The translations under genes and the position numbers were made by a program. This document shows, piece after piece, positions 44,589 through 52,643 of a DNA stretch of 64,000 bases. Within the stretch, counting starts at the first letter, position 1; every line of letters starts with the position of its first letter. The notes under the pieces were generated by a model. That model did no database searches. It had not been told where the DNA came from and was given only the letters and a program-made list of their open reading frames with translations. Source of the stretch: Gammaproteobacteria bacterium (GTDB lineage Bacteria > Pseudomonadota > Gammaproteobacteria > Steroidobacterales > Steroidobacteraceae); the NCBI GenBank assembly GCA_028293765.1, contig JAQGOG010000148.1, positions 1-64,000 of the forward strand, in the 5' to 3' direction.

Positions 44589-45773
44589 ATGTCAGATCAT
44601 GATGTTGTTATCGTCGCTGCCAAACGCACCCCCATCGGCGCGTTCCAGGGCGCTCTCGCACCAATGACCGCCCCGCAGCTCGGCAGCGCTGCGATGAGGG
44701 CCGCCATCGAGGCCGCGGGCCTGCAGGGCGCGGATATTCAGGAAGTGATCATGGGATGCGTGCTGTCGGCCGGCCTCGGCCAGGCGCCCGCACGGCAGGC
44801 GGCATTGGGCGCCGGGATCCCGGTCAGCACGCCCAGCACCACGATCAACAAGATGTGCGGTTCCGGCCTCAAGGCCGTAATGATGGCATCGGACCAGATC
44901 CGCGCGGGCGACACCGAAATCGTGCTCGCCGGCGGCCTCGAGTCCATGACCAATGCCCCCTACCTGCTGCTGAAGGCCCGCGGCGGGTATCGGATGGGTC
45001 ACGGCGAATTGCTCGATCACATGTTCTACGACGGGCTGCAAAGCCCGTTCGACGGCAAGGCCATGGGGTCCTTCGCCGATGCCACGGCGAGCAAATACAA
45101 ATTCACGCGCGCGGCACAGGACGCGTACGCGGCCGAATCGGTGCGCCGCGCCGTGCGGGCAGTCGAATCCGGTGAATTCGATGCCGAGATCACACCGGTG
45201 ACGGTGAAGACGCGCAAAGGCGAAACGGTCGTAGCGCGCGATGAGACGCCGGGGACGTGCGATCTGAATAAGATTTCCACGCTCAAGCCGGCGTTCGGAA
45301 AGGACGGTACCGTGACGGCCGCGAGCTCCTCGTCCATTTCGGACGGCGCCGCGGCTGTGGTCGTCATGAGCGGTGCGGCAGCCAAGGCGCGCGGCCTGAA
45401 GCCCCTCGCCCGCGTACTCGCGTATTCAAGCCAGGCGCATGAGCCGGAATGGTTCACTACGGCCCCCGTCGGAGCCATCAAAAAGACGCTGGCCAAACTC
45501 GGCTGGCGGCCCCACGACGCCGATCTCTACGAGATCAATGAGGCGTTTGCCACGGTCCCGATGGCCGTCATGCACGACCTCGACATCGATCACGCCCGGG
45601 TAAACGTGGGCGGCGGAGCGTGCGCGCTGGGCCACCCGATCGGAGCGACAGGCGCACGCATCTTGACGACGTTGCTGTACGCACTCCGCCGCCAAGGCGG
45701 TAAACGCGGCGTGGCCTCGCTGTGTATTGGAGGCGGCGAAGCGGTTGCACTGGCCGTTGAAATGATAGGCTAA
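44589..45773 (+). CDS. Acetyl-CoA C-acyltransferase (thiolase)
   Basis: 394 residues, normal for a biosynthetic/degradative thiolase; GAAGAGG lies 8-14 bases upstream. The nucleophilic cysteine is in NKMCGSGLKAVM (about residue 90), the histidine in NVGGGACALGHPIGATGARI, and the second cysteine in SLCIGGGEAVAL. It cleaves 3-ketoacyl-CoA (for example acetoacetyl-CoA or 2-methylacetoacetyl-CoA) to acetyl-CoA plus a shortened acyl-CoA, and can run in reverse. Second gene in the tetR-led operon. Confidence 0.95.
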   Translation: MSDHDVVIVAAKRTPIGAFQGALAPMTAPQLGSAAMRAAIEAAGLQGADIQEVIMGCVLSAGLGQAPARQAALGAGIPVSTPSTTINKMCGSGLKAVMMASDQIRAGDTEIVLAGGLESMTNAPYLLLKARGGYRMGHGELLDHMFYDGLQSPFDGKAMGSFADATASKYKFTRAAQDAYAAESVRRAVRAVESGEFDAEITPVTVKTRKGETVVARDETPGTCDLNKISTLKPAFGKDGTVTAASSSSISDGAAAVVVMSGAAAKARGLKPLARVLAYSSQAHEPEWFTTAPVGAIKKTLAKLGWRPHDADLYEINEAFATVPMAVMHDLDIDHARVNVGGGACALGHPIGATGARILTTLLYALRRQGGKRGVASLCIGGGEAVALAVEMIG

Positions 45774-45793
45774 GGGGTTTCCAGGGGAGACTC

Positions 45794-46561
45794 ATGAAGA
45801 TCCAAGATGCTTGCGCGGTCGTAACGGGCGGCGCTTCCGGTCTGGGCAACGCGGTTGCCAAGCACGTCGTCGCGCAAGGGGGCAAGGTTGTCATTCTGGA
45901 CGTGCAGGAGGGCCCCGGCCGGACTGCGGCGGCGGCACTCGGCGCGAATGCCACGTTCGTCCGGTGCGACGTGACCTCCGAAGCCGAGGTCAACGCGTCA
46001 ATGGATAGTGCGCGCGACCACATGGGTGGCATCAACCTGCTGGTGAACTGCGCCGGCGTCGTCGGCGCGGGCCGTGTGCTAGGCAAGAACGGCCCGATGG
46101 CTGGCGACTTCTTCGCCAAGGTCGTACACATCAACCTCATCGGCACTTTCCTGTGCGATAAGGCAGCCGCGGCCATCATGCAGAACAACGCGCCCAACGC
46201 CGATGGCGAGCGCGGGCTGCTGATCCACACATCGTCCGTCGCGGCCTTCGAAGGCCAGATCGGCCAGGCGGCCTACTCCGCCACCAAGGCCGGACTTGCC
46301 GGCATGGTGCTGCCCATCGCGCGTGAGTTGGCGCGGTTTGGCATTCGCTGCATGGCGATCGCCCCGGGCATCTTCCACACTCCGATGATGGATGCCATGT
46401 CCCAGGAGCTGCAGGACTCGCTCGCGAGCCAGATCCCGTTCCCCGCGCGACTGGGCAAGCCGGCGGAATTCGCGCAACTCGTCGCCTCGATATTCGAGAT
46501 CCCGATGTTGAATGGCGAGACGATCCGCCTCGACGGCGCGATCCGGATGCAGCCGAAGTAG
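45794..46561 (+). CDS. 3-hydroxyacyl-CoA dehydrogenase of the SDR family (HSD10-like)
   Basis: 255 residues. The Rossmann motif is VVTGGASGLGNAVAKHV at the N-terminus, then NCAGVVGAG, catalytic Ser in HTSSVAAFEGQ and YSATKAG (YxxxK). The sequence around ARFGIRCMAIAPGIFHTPMM and the ending NGETIRLDGAIRMQPK match type II 3-hydroxyacyl-CoA dehydrogenases, which oxidise 3-hydroxy-2-methylbutyryl-CoA and short 3-hydroxyacyl-CoAs with NAD. It starts 20 bases after the thiolase, the next enzyme in the pathway. Confidence 0.92.
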   Translation: MKIQDACAVVTGGASGLGNAVAKHVVAQGGKVVILDVQEGPGRTAAAALGANATFVRCDVTSEAEVNASMDSARDHMGGINLLVNCAGVVGAGRVLGKNGPMAGDFFAKVVHINLIGTFLCDKAAAAIMQNNAPNADGERGLLIHTSSVAAFEGQIGQAAYSATKAGLAGMVLPIARELARFGIRCMAIAPGIFHTPMMDAMSQELQDSLASQIPFPARLGKPAEFAQLVASIFEIPMLNGETIRLDGAIRMQPK

Positions 46562-46643
46562 AATTTTCGCAAAAAGACAGGCATAGGGGCCGCGCCTGAA
46601 CGAGAGCGTCGAGCATCCATGACCGTAACGAGCGGGGCAGACC

Positions 46644-48275
46644 TTGAATAGCACTGGCGGCGAATCGGACGCGGTTGAGCGTGACGTCATGGAATATGAG
46701 GTCGCGATCGTCGGCGCGGGCCCGGCAGGGCTCGCCTGCGCGATCCGGCTCAAGCAGCTCAAGCCCGACATCAATATCTGTGTGCTCGAGAAAGCTTCCG
46801 CCGTAGGCGCGCACGCACTCTCCGGGGCCGTCATCGAACCCGGCCCGCTCGATGCGCTCGCGCCCGAGTGGCGCCAATCGCCGCCTGGAATCTGCGTCCC
46901 GGCCAAGCGCGACGAATTCCGCCTCCTCACCCGAACCGGCAGCCTGTCGCTGCCGATCCCGCCCCAACTGCACAATCACGGCAACTTCATCGTCTCGTTG
47001 GGTCTGTTGACTCCCTGGCTCGCGCAGAAGGCGGAAGGGCTCGGGGTCGACGTGTTCCCCGGCTTCGCGGGCGCGCAGACGCTCTTCAATACGGACGAAT
47101 CGGTGGCGGGCGTGCGCCTCGGCGACATGGGCATCGAGAAGAACGGCCAGCCGGGACCCAACTACGCGCCGGGCGCGGAAATCAGGGCGCGCACGACGGT
47201 CATCGCGGAAGGCGCTCGTGGGAGCCTCGCAAAGCAGCTCATCCTGCGCTACGGCCTGGATGCACGCGCCTGCCCACAGAGCTACAGCCTGGGAATGAAA
47301 GAGCTCTGGCAGCTGCCCGCCGGGCGTGTCGAGCCGGGCCTCATCCAACACAGCCTCGGCTGGCCGCTCGACTCACGCACCTACGGCGGCAGCTTCATCT
47401 ACCACCTCAACGACAACCGCGTGTACGTGGGCTTCGTGGTCGGGCTCGACTATGAAGACCCGCGGCTGTCACCGTTCGAGGCGTTCCAGCAGTTCAAGCA
47501 CCATCCGCGCGTGAAGCCGCTGTTGGAAGGCGGAGAGATCGTTGCCGCCGGGGCGCGCACGATTGCCTCGGGCGGCTGGCAGACGATCCCACGGCTGGAG
47601 ATGCCGGGCGCCATGCTCATCGGCGATTCCGCCAGTGGACTCAACCTGCCAAAAATCAAAGGCGTCCACCAGGCGATCCGCTCCGGCATGCTGGCGGCCG
47701 AACATCTGGTGGAGGTTGGTTCGCCGGAGGGTTTCGACGCCCGCTGGCGCGCCTCGGCTGGCGGCCAGGAGCTCAAGGCCGTGCGTAATTTCAAGCCCGC
47801 CTTCAAGCGGGGGCTGTGGTTTGGCATGGCGAACGCGGCTCTCGAAGTCGTGACCGGCGGACGCACGCCGTGGACGTTGAAGAGCCGAACTCCGGACTAC
47901 GCGCGGCTGAAGTATCTGGTCGACTATCCGGCCGTGAACCGGGAGTGGGTGGATCGCACACTGCCGCCGCGGGATCGCCTCGCCTCGGTATTCTTTGCTT
48001 CGACCACGCACGACGAGAGTCAGCCGGCGCATCTCAAAGTACTCGATACGAACATCTGTATCGATCGCTGCGCGAAGGAGTTCGGCAACCCGTGCCAACG
48101 CTTCTGCCCGGCGAACGTCTATGAGATCGTCGAGGACGACAAGGGTGGCCGGCGTTTGCAGATCAACGCCGCCAACTGCGTCCACTGCAAAGCGTGCGAC
48201 ATCAAGGATCCCTACGAGATCATCAACTGGACCACTCCCGAAGGCGGCTCCGGCCCCAACTACCAGTCGCTGTAG
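46644..48275 (+). CDS. Electron transfer flavoprotein-ubiquinone oxidoreductase (ETF-QO)
   Basis: 543 residues from a TTG at 46644; an ATG at 46689 would remove 15 residues and start closer to the flavin motif, so the start is uncertain. The FAD-binding site is VAIVGAGPAGLACAIRLKQ. Later ETF-QO marks are ALSGAVIEPGPLDAL, YGGSFIYH and GVHQAIRSGMLAAEH. The C-terminal [4Fe-4S] cluster ligands are in RFCPANVYEI and NCVHCKACDIKDP. The protein docks on the inner membrane and passes electrons from acyl-CoA dehydrogenases, via ETF, to ubiquinone. ETF subunits are not in the window. Confidence 0.95.
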   Translation: MNSTGGESDAVERDVMEYEVAIVGAGPAGLACAIRLKQLKPDINICVLEKASAVGAHALSGAVIEPGPLDALAPEWRQSPPGICVPAKRDEFRLLTRTGSLSLPIPPQLHNHGNFIVSLGLLTPWLAQKAEGLGVDVFPGFAGAQTLFNTDESVAGVRLGDMGIEKNGQPGPNYAPGAEIRARTTVIAEGARGSLAKQLILRYGLDARACPQSYSLGMKELWQLPAGRVEPGLIQHSLGWPLDSRTYGGSFIYHLNDNRVYVGFVVGLDYEDPRLSPFEAFQQFKHHPRVKPLLEGGEIVAAGARTIASGGWQTIPRLEMPGAMLIGDSASGLNLPKIKGVHQAIRSGMLAAEHLVEVGSPEGFDARWRASAGGQELKAVRNFKPAFKRGLWFGMANAALEVVTGGRTPWTLKSRTPDYARLKYLVDYPAVNREWVDRTLPPRDRLASVFFASTTHDESQPAHLKVLDTNICIDRCAKEFGNPCQRFCPANVYEIVEDDKGGRRLQINAANCVHCKACDIKDPYEIINWTTPEGGSGPNYQSL

Positions 48276-48316
48276 CGGTCGCAAGCCGGCGATGGATTGA
48301 AACGAGACTCATCATC

Positions 48317-50320
48317 ATGTCGGAAATCTGGCGCCCCTCCGCCGCTCGCATCGCCGATGCGAATCTCACGGGCTTCATCGATTGTCTGAACGCCCGCCGG
48401 AGCTTGAAACTGCGCGACTACGGCGATCTGTATGCGTGGTCGGTGTCGCACCCCGCCGAGTTCTGGACGGAGGTCGCACGCTTTGCCGACGTGCGTGCCG
48501 ACTGGGGAGCCGGGCCCGCGCTGGTGGATGGAGATTGGGGTGTCGCACCCGCAGAAGCGAGCGGCTCCAGGACGCCGGGCCGCCGAACGCCAGGCGCAGC
48601 CTTCTTTCCCACCGCCCGCCTGAATTTTGCCGAGAACCTGCTTCGCTACGACGACGAACAGCCGGCGTTGGTATTCCGCAATGAACGCGACACGCGGCGG
48701 GAGATCTCTTACCGGCAGCTGCGCGAGACCGTCGCGCGCATAGCCGACGGACTCCAGGCGGCCGGCGTCGTGGCGGGTGACCGCGTGGCCGGCTTCATGC
48801 CGAACATTCCGGAGACGATGATCGCCATGCTCGCGGCCGCAAGCCTCGGAGCGACTTGGACCTCGTGCTCGCCGGACTTCGGCGTGCACGGCGTGCTCGA
48901 CCGGTTTGGGCAGATCGCCCCGAAGGTGTTGTTTACCGCTGACGGCTACTTTTATGCCGGCAAGACGCTGGACTCGCTTGCCTCGATGGGCGAGGTCCTG
49001 ATGAGCCTCCCGAGCGTCGCACACGTGGTCGTCATTCCTTACGTGAATCCCGATCCAAACCTCGAGCGGCTCGGTGCTTCCGCCTCCATGGCGAGCCAAT
49101 GGGATGCCTTCGGCACGCGCGGACGAGCGCTGCACTTCGAGGCGTTACCGTTCAATCACCCGCTTTACATCCTATATTCTTCCGGCACGACCGGAGTGCC
49201 CAAGTGCATCGTGCATGGCGCGGGCGGCACGCTGCTGCAACACCAGAAGGAGCACCTGCTCCATACTGATGTGAAGCGCATCGACCGGCTGTTCTACTTC
49301 ACGACTTGCGGTTGGATGATGTGGAACTGGCTCGCGAGCGGACTCGCCACCGGCGCGACACTGGTGCTCTACGATGGAAGCCCGTTCCACCCGGATGCTG
49401 GCGCGCTGTGGCGAATGGCGGAAGAAGAGCGCATCACGATTTTCGGCACGAGCGCCAAATACCTTGGCGCGATGGAGAAGAGCGCCTTCGTTCCGGTCGA
49501 GGCGGTCGATCTCACGGACTTACGTACGATCCTGTCCACCGGCTCGCCGCTGCTCCCCGATGGATTCGATTACGTCTACCGTTCGGTGAAGTCCGATGTA
49601 TTGCTCGCGTCGATCTCCGGCGGCACTGACATAGCTTCCTGCTTCGCCCTTGGATGCCCGACACGACCGGTCCATCGTGGAGAAATTCAGTGTCGCGGCC
49701 TCGGCATGCAAGTGGAGATTTTCGACGATGCCGGCCGCTCGATCCGCGGCGAGCGCGGCGAGCTCGTCTGCACGGCGCCCTTTCCTTCCATGCCGGTCGG
49801 CTTCTGGAATGATCCTGACGGAAGCAAGTATCGCGCGGCGTACTTCGAGCGCTTTCCCGGTGTCTGGCATCACGGCGACTACGCCGCCATCACCGAAAAT
49901 GACGGACTCGTGATCTACGGCCGCTCCGATGCCGTGTTGAATCCCGGCGGCGTGCGGATCGGCACCGCCGAAATCTATGCGGCCGTGGAAGGCCTGGAAC
50001 AAGTGATCGAGGCGCTTGCGGTAGGCCAGGACTGGCGCGATGACGTCCGCGTCGTGCTGTTCGTGCGGCTGAAACCCGGCGTGGAGCTGGATGAGCCTTT
50101 GAGAAAGGAGATCCGGGAAACGATCCGCGCACACACGACGGTGCGGCACGTGCCCTCCAAGATCATTGCCGTGCCCGACTTACCGCGCACACTTTCAGGC
50201 AAGCTCACCGAACTGGCCGTGCGCAATGTCATTCACGGCAAGCCTGTCAAGAATGTCGATGCGCTTGCAAACCCGCAGGCGCTGGAGCACTTCCGCGACC
50301 TCCCGGACCTCGCGAGCTGA
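48317..50320 (+). CDS. Acetoacetyl-CoA synthetase (acetoacetate-CoA ligase)
   Basis: 667 residues from the ATG at 48317 (MSEIWRPSAARI), the usual length. It is an adenylate-forming enzyme: the P-loop-like motif is ILYSSGTTGVPKCIVHGAGG, preceded by the family stretch FPTARLNFAENLLR and followed by FYFTTCGWMMWNW, which distinguishes acetoacetyl-CoA from acetyl-CoA synthetases. The C-terminal lysine lies in TLSGKLTELAVRNVIHG. It activates acetoacetate with ATP and CoA for cleavage by the thiolase two genes upstream. It is 41 bases after ETF-QO, apparently the last gene of the operon. Confidence 0.94.
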   Translation: MSEIWRPSAARIADANLTGFIDCLNARRSLKLRDYGDLYAWSVSHPAEFWTEVARFADVRADWGAGPALVDGDWGVAPAEASGSRTPGRRTPGAAFFPTARLNFAENLLRYDDEQPALVFRNERDTRREISYRQLRETVARIADGLQAAGVVAGDRVAGFMPNIPETMIAMLAAASLGATWTSCSPDFGVHGVLDRFGQIAPKVLFTADGYFYAGKTLDSLASMGEVLMSLPSVAHVVVIPYVNPDPNLERLGASASMASQWDAFGTRGRALHFEALPFNHPLYILYSSGTTGVPKCIVHGAGGTLLQHQKEHLLHTDVKRIDRLFYFTTCGWMMWNWLASGLATGATLVLYDGSPFHPDAGALWRMAEEERITIFGTSAKYLGAMEKSAFVPVEAVDLTDLRTILSTGSPLLPDGFDYVYRSVKSDVLLASISGGTDIASCFALGCPTRPVHRGEIQCRGLGMQVEIFDDAGRSIRGERGELVCTAPFPSMPVGFWNDPDGSKYRAAYFERFPGVWHHGDYAAITENDGLVIYGRSDAVLNPGGVRIGTAEIYAAVEGLEQVIEALAVGQDWRDDVRVVLFVRLKPGVELDEPLRKEIRETIRAHTTVRHVPSKIIAVPDLPRTLSGKLTELAVRNVIHGKPVKNVDALANPQALEHFRDLPDLAS

Positions 50321-50431
50321 CACCTCCGTGAAGCAGGCGAAGCACCCTCCGCTCAAGAGCGACGCGCGGGTCCGCCTCACGGCACGCGCGGCGATTGGCA
50401 CCGCAACCACGGGCACGGGGACCGGCGCACC

Positions 50432-51559
50432 TTGACGACTGCGGATGACACCGTGCCCAGGGACCTGCGCGAGCTCTATACCCAACAGCTTGCCGAGCGC
50501 GACTTTCGTGCCGACCGGGCACAACTCGCCGCCGTGGAAAAGCTCGATGATCTGCGCCGGCGTCTCGTCGCCTCACGCGAGGCGAATTCGTCACCACTGC
50601 GACGCTTGCTTGGAGGGCTGGGTCGTAGTTCGGCGCGAGAGCCGGAGCGGGGCGTATACCTTTGGGGCGGTGTGGGGCGCGGCAAGACCTGGCTCATGGA
50701 TCTTTTCTTTCAAAGCCTGCCCTTCGTCGAACGCCGTCGCAGGCACTTCCATCGCTTCATGCATGACGTGCACGCCGAGCTCAAAGGCCTGCAGAATCGC
50801 GCGTCACCGCTGGAGCTCGTAGCCGAGCAAATTGCTCGCGACACGCGCGTGCTGTGCTTCGATGAGCTCTTCGTGACCGACATTGCCGATGCGATGATCC
50901 TCGGCAACCTCTTCGAGGGCCTGTTCAAACGCGGCGTGACCCTCGTGGCCACGTCGAACGTCCGTCCGGGCGATCTGTATAAGGACGGCCTGCAGAGGCA
51001 ACGGTTCCTACCCGCTATCGACCTCATCGAGCGTCATGTTGACGTCCTTGGTGTCGATGGAGGAACGGACTACCGCCTGCGCCAACTCAAGCAGGCCGGC
51101 ACGTATCTACTCTCGAACGCGCCAGACAGCGTACAGCGCCTCGAAGCGCTGTTTGCCGAGCTATCTGACCACGGCGGCTATACCAGCGGCAGCATCGAAA
51201 TCGAAGGTCGCGCCATTCCTGTAGTACGCCAGAACGGCAGCGCCGTCTGGTTCAATTTTTCCGCGCTGTGCTCGGGCCCTCGCAGTCAGGACGACTACAT
51301 CGAAATCGCACGCGAGTTCCAATCCGTGATCGTCTCCAACGTACCGGTCTTCGACTCACTTCGCGAGAACGAAGCACGGCGCTTCATCGCGCTCGTCGAC
51401 GAGCTGTACGACCGCAACGTAAACCTCATCATCTCCGCCGCCGCTCCCCCTACTGAGCTCTACTGCGGCGACCGCCTCTCCTTCCAATTCGAACGCACCC
51501 AAAGCCGCCTGATCGAGATGCAAAGCGAGGAATACCTCGCCCGCGAACACCGCCCGTAG
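50432..51559 (+). CDS. zapE: Cell division protein ZapE (AFG1-like ATPase)
   Basis: 375 residues from a TTG at 50432; a GTG at 50453 is an alternative start. It is an AFG1-type AAA protein: Walker A GGVGRGKTWLMDLFF, FHRFMHDVHAELKGL, Walker B VLCFDELFVTDIADAMIL, sensor VATSNVRPGDLYKDGLQR, and the family C-terminus NLIISAAAPPTELY. ZapE interacts with FtsZ at the division ring under stress or low oxygen. The 111-base gap suggests its own promoter. Confidence 0.93.
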   Translation: MTTADDTVPRDLRELYTQQLAERDFRADRAQLAAVEKLDDLRRRLVASREANSSPLRRLLGGLGRSSAREPERGVYLWGGVGRGKTWLMDLFFQSLPFVERRRRHFHRFMHDVHAELKGLQNRASPLELVAEQIARDTRVLCFDELFVTDIADAMILGNLFEGLFKRGVTLVATSNVRPGDLYKDGLQRQRFLPAIDLIERHVDVLGVDGGTDYRLRQLKQAGTYLLSNAPDSVQRLEALFAELSDHGGYTSGSIEIEGRAIPVVRQNGSAVWFNFSALCSGPRSQDDYIEIAREFQSVIVSNVPVFDSLRENEARRFIALVDELYDRNVNLIISAAAPPTELYCGDRLSFQFERTQSRLIEMQSEEYLAREHRP

Positions 51560-51820
51560 TCACCGCGCGTCAAGTCGCCGCGTAGAAGACGCGGCCAAAC
51601 ACGCCGAGTCGGCACCAGCAAAATGCCGTGCACACTGCAGCGCGGATGCGAGAAATAACAGGCGAATAGCTTGTATCCGCGGTGCGAGAAAACGTAACCT
51701 TCCTCCTCATGCATAACGACGTGTCGCAATTCAGCGCCCGTTTACGCAGTGACGAAGTTGCAATACGACGAGAGCCCACCACTAAACAAACATAAAAAGT
51801 GATCCGACTGGAGGATTTCT

Positions 51821-52234
51821 GTGCAGAAGACAGAGGAACAGATCACGGCGAATGCTTTTCGGTTTCCGGGAATTCCCGCTTGCGTTCAAGAATTCCTGCT
51901 TTGTATTCTGTTCCATCTGCTGCTGCCTTTCATGCCGCTGCTGATCGAAGCGGTCGTGTTGAATCACATAGAGCCAAAAACACTGCTGCTGTTCTTGTCC
52001 GTCTACCCGCTGACCATTGGAGTTTCCTCTCAAAGCAGACTGCTCTTTGGGCTTACCGTTGTAATCAGCCTCGTTTACTCCGTCTTTTTCGGTCTTGCCA
52101 CCGGAGGTTCGAGTGTTACGGCTGGCGTGTACAGGGTGGGTTATTCATCCGTAGCGACCGCGATGTTCGTGCATATGCTGGAGCGCTATAATCGCCACGT
52201 CGCGGGCCGCGAACTGTGCCTGGAATTCAAGTAA
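51821..52234 (+). CDS. Hypothetical membrane protein
   Basis: 137 residues from a GTG with GGAGG 7 bases upstream, a strong indication that the frame is real. Three or four hydrophobic segments are visible: about 23-47 (VQEFLLCILFHLLLPFMPLL), 52-70, 72-95 (LLFGLTVVISLVYSVFFGLA) and a possible one near 105-118. No family recognised. The local base composition is more AT-rich than the flanking genes, which hints at acquisition. A second hypothetical gene follows after 14 bases. Confidence 0.7.
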   Translation: MQKTEEQITANAFRFPGIPACVQEFLLCILFHLLLPFMPLLIEAVVLNHIEPKTLLLFLSVYPLTIGVSSQSRLLFGLTVVISLVYSVFFGLATGGSSVTAGVYRVGYSSVATAMFVHMLERYNRHVAGRELCLEFK

Positions 52235-52248
52235 GAGGTTCGAATCTT

Positions 52249-52623
52249 ATGGACGGGCAATTATTATTATCTGCTGTGGCTGCCGGCGCCGGGGTTGCTG
52301 GAGTAATCGTAAGTGTTCTCAGGCTAAAGCGAAAATTCGATGCCGAGCATATGTTTCTGAATCTGCTGATTTCGGATCCTGCCTTCGCGGGGCTGCAGGC
52401 ATTGCGCGAGCAAATGGTGCATGGCGGCATTGCGACTTCCGCGGAGATCCAGCAGCTTGTGGGGTCTCTTGACGGTGTCGCGCGGGCTCTGCCCGAAGAC
52501 TACAAACAGCTGATCGAGGAAAGCCTGCTGCAGCGATCGGTTCGCGGCCGCGCTCGGTACGCCGAAAAGCTAATGGATAAAGCGGGTATCGGCGCCGGAT
52601 CTCCGCCAATCGCAGTGCAGTAA
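52249..52623 (+). CDS. Hypothetical protein with one N-terminal membrane segment
   Basis: 124 residues from the ATG at 52249, with AGAGG about 10 bases upstream. The N-terminal MDGQLLLSAVAAGAGVAGVI segment should cross the membrane once, and KRKFDAEHMF then starts a cytoplasmic helical domain with LEQMVHGG-like turns (LREQMVHGGIATSAEIQQL). No family recognised. It is lower in GC, like the gene before it, and the two probably form one unit. It ends inside a perfect inverted repeat shared with the convergent hrpA stop. Confidence 0.65.
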   Translation: MDGQLLLSAVAAGAGVAGVIVSVLRLKRKFDAEHMFLNLLISDPAFAGLQALREQMVHGGIATSAEIQQLVGSLDGVARALPEDYKQLIEESLLQRSVRGRARYAEKLMDKAGIGAGSPPIAVQ

Positions 52624-52643
52624 CTAATTCGACTGTTACTGCA
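52616..52643. terminator. Bidirectional hairpin spanning two convergent stop codons
   Basis: TGCAGTAAC (52616-52624) and GTTACTGCA (52635-52643) are perfect 9-base arms around a 10-base loop. The left arm contains the TAA of the hypothetical gene and the right arm the TAA of hrpA. It could terminate both transcripts, although no T-tract follows. Confidence 0.5.

Noticed and set aside
46176-47351. A 391-codon minus-strand frame across the dehydrogenase and ETF-QO genes
   Set aside because: It crosses two well-supported genes and an intergenic gap without any motif.
51460-51729. Minus-strand frame beginning MRHVVMHEEEGYVFSHRGYK between zapE and the hypothetical genes
   Set aside because: The first 40 residues look slightly protein-like, but the frame then runs into the antisense of zapE and has no ribosome-binding site. 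Not enough support.
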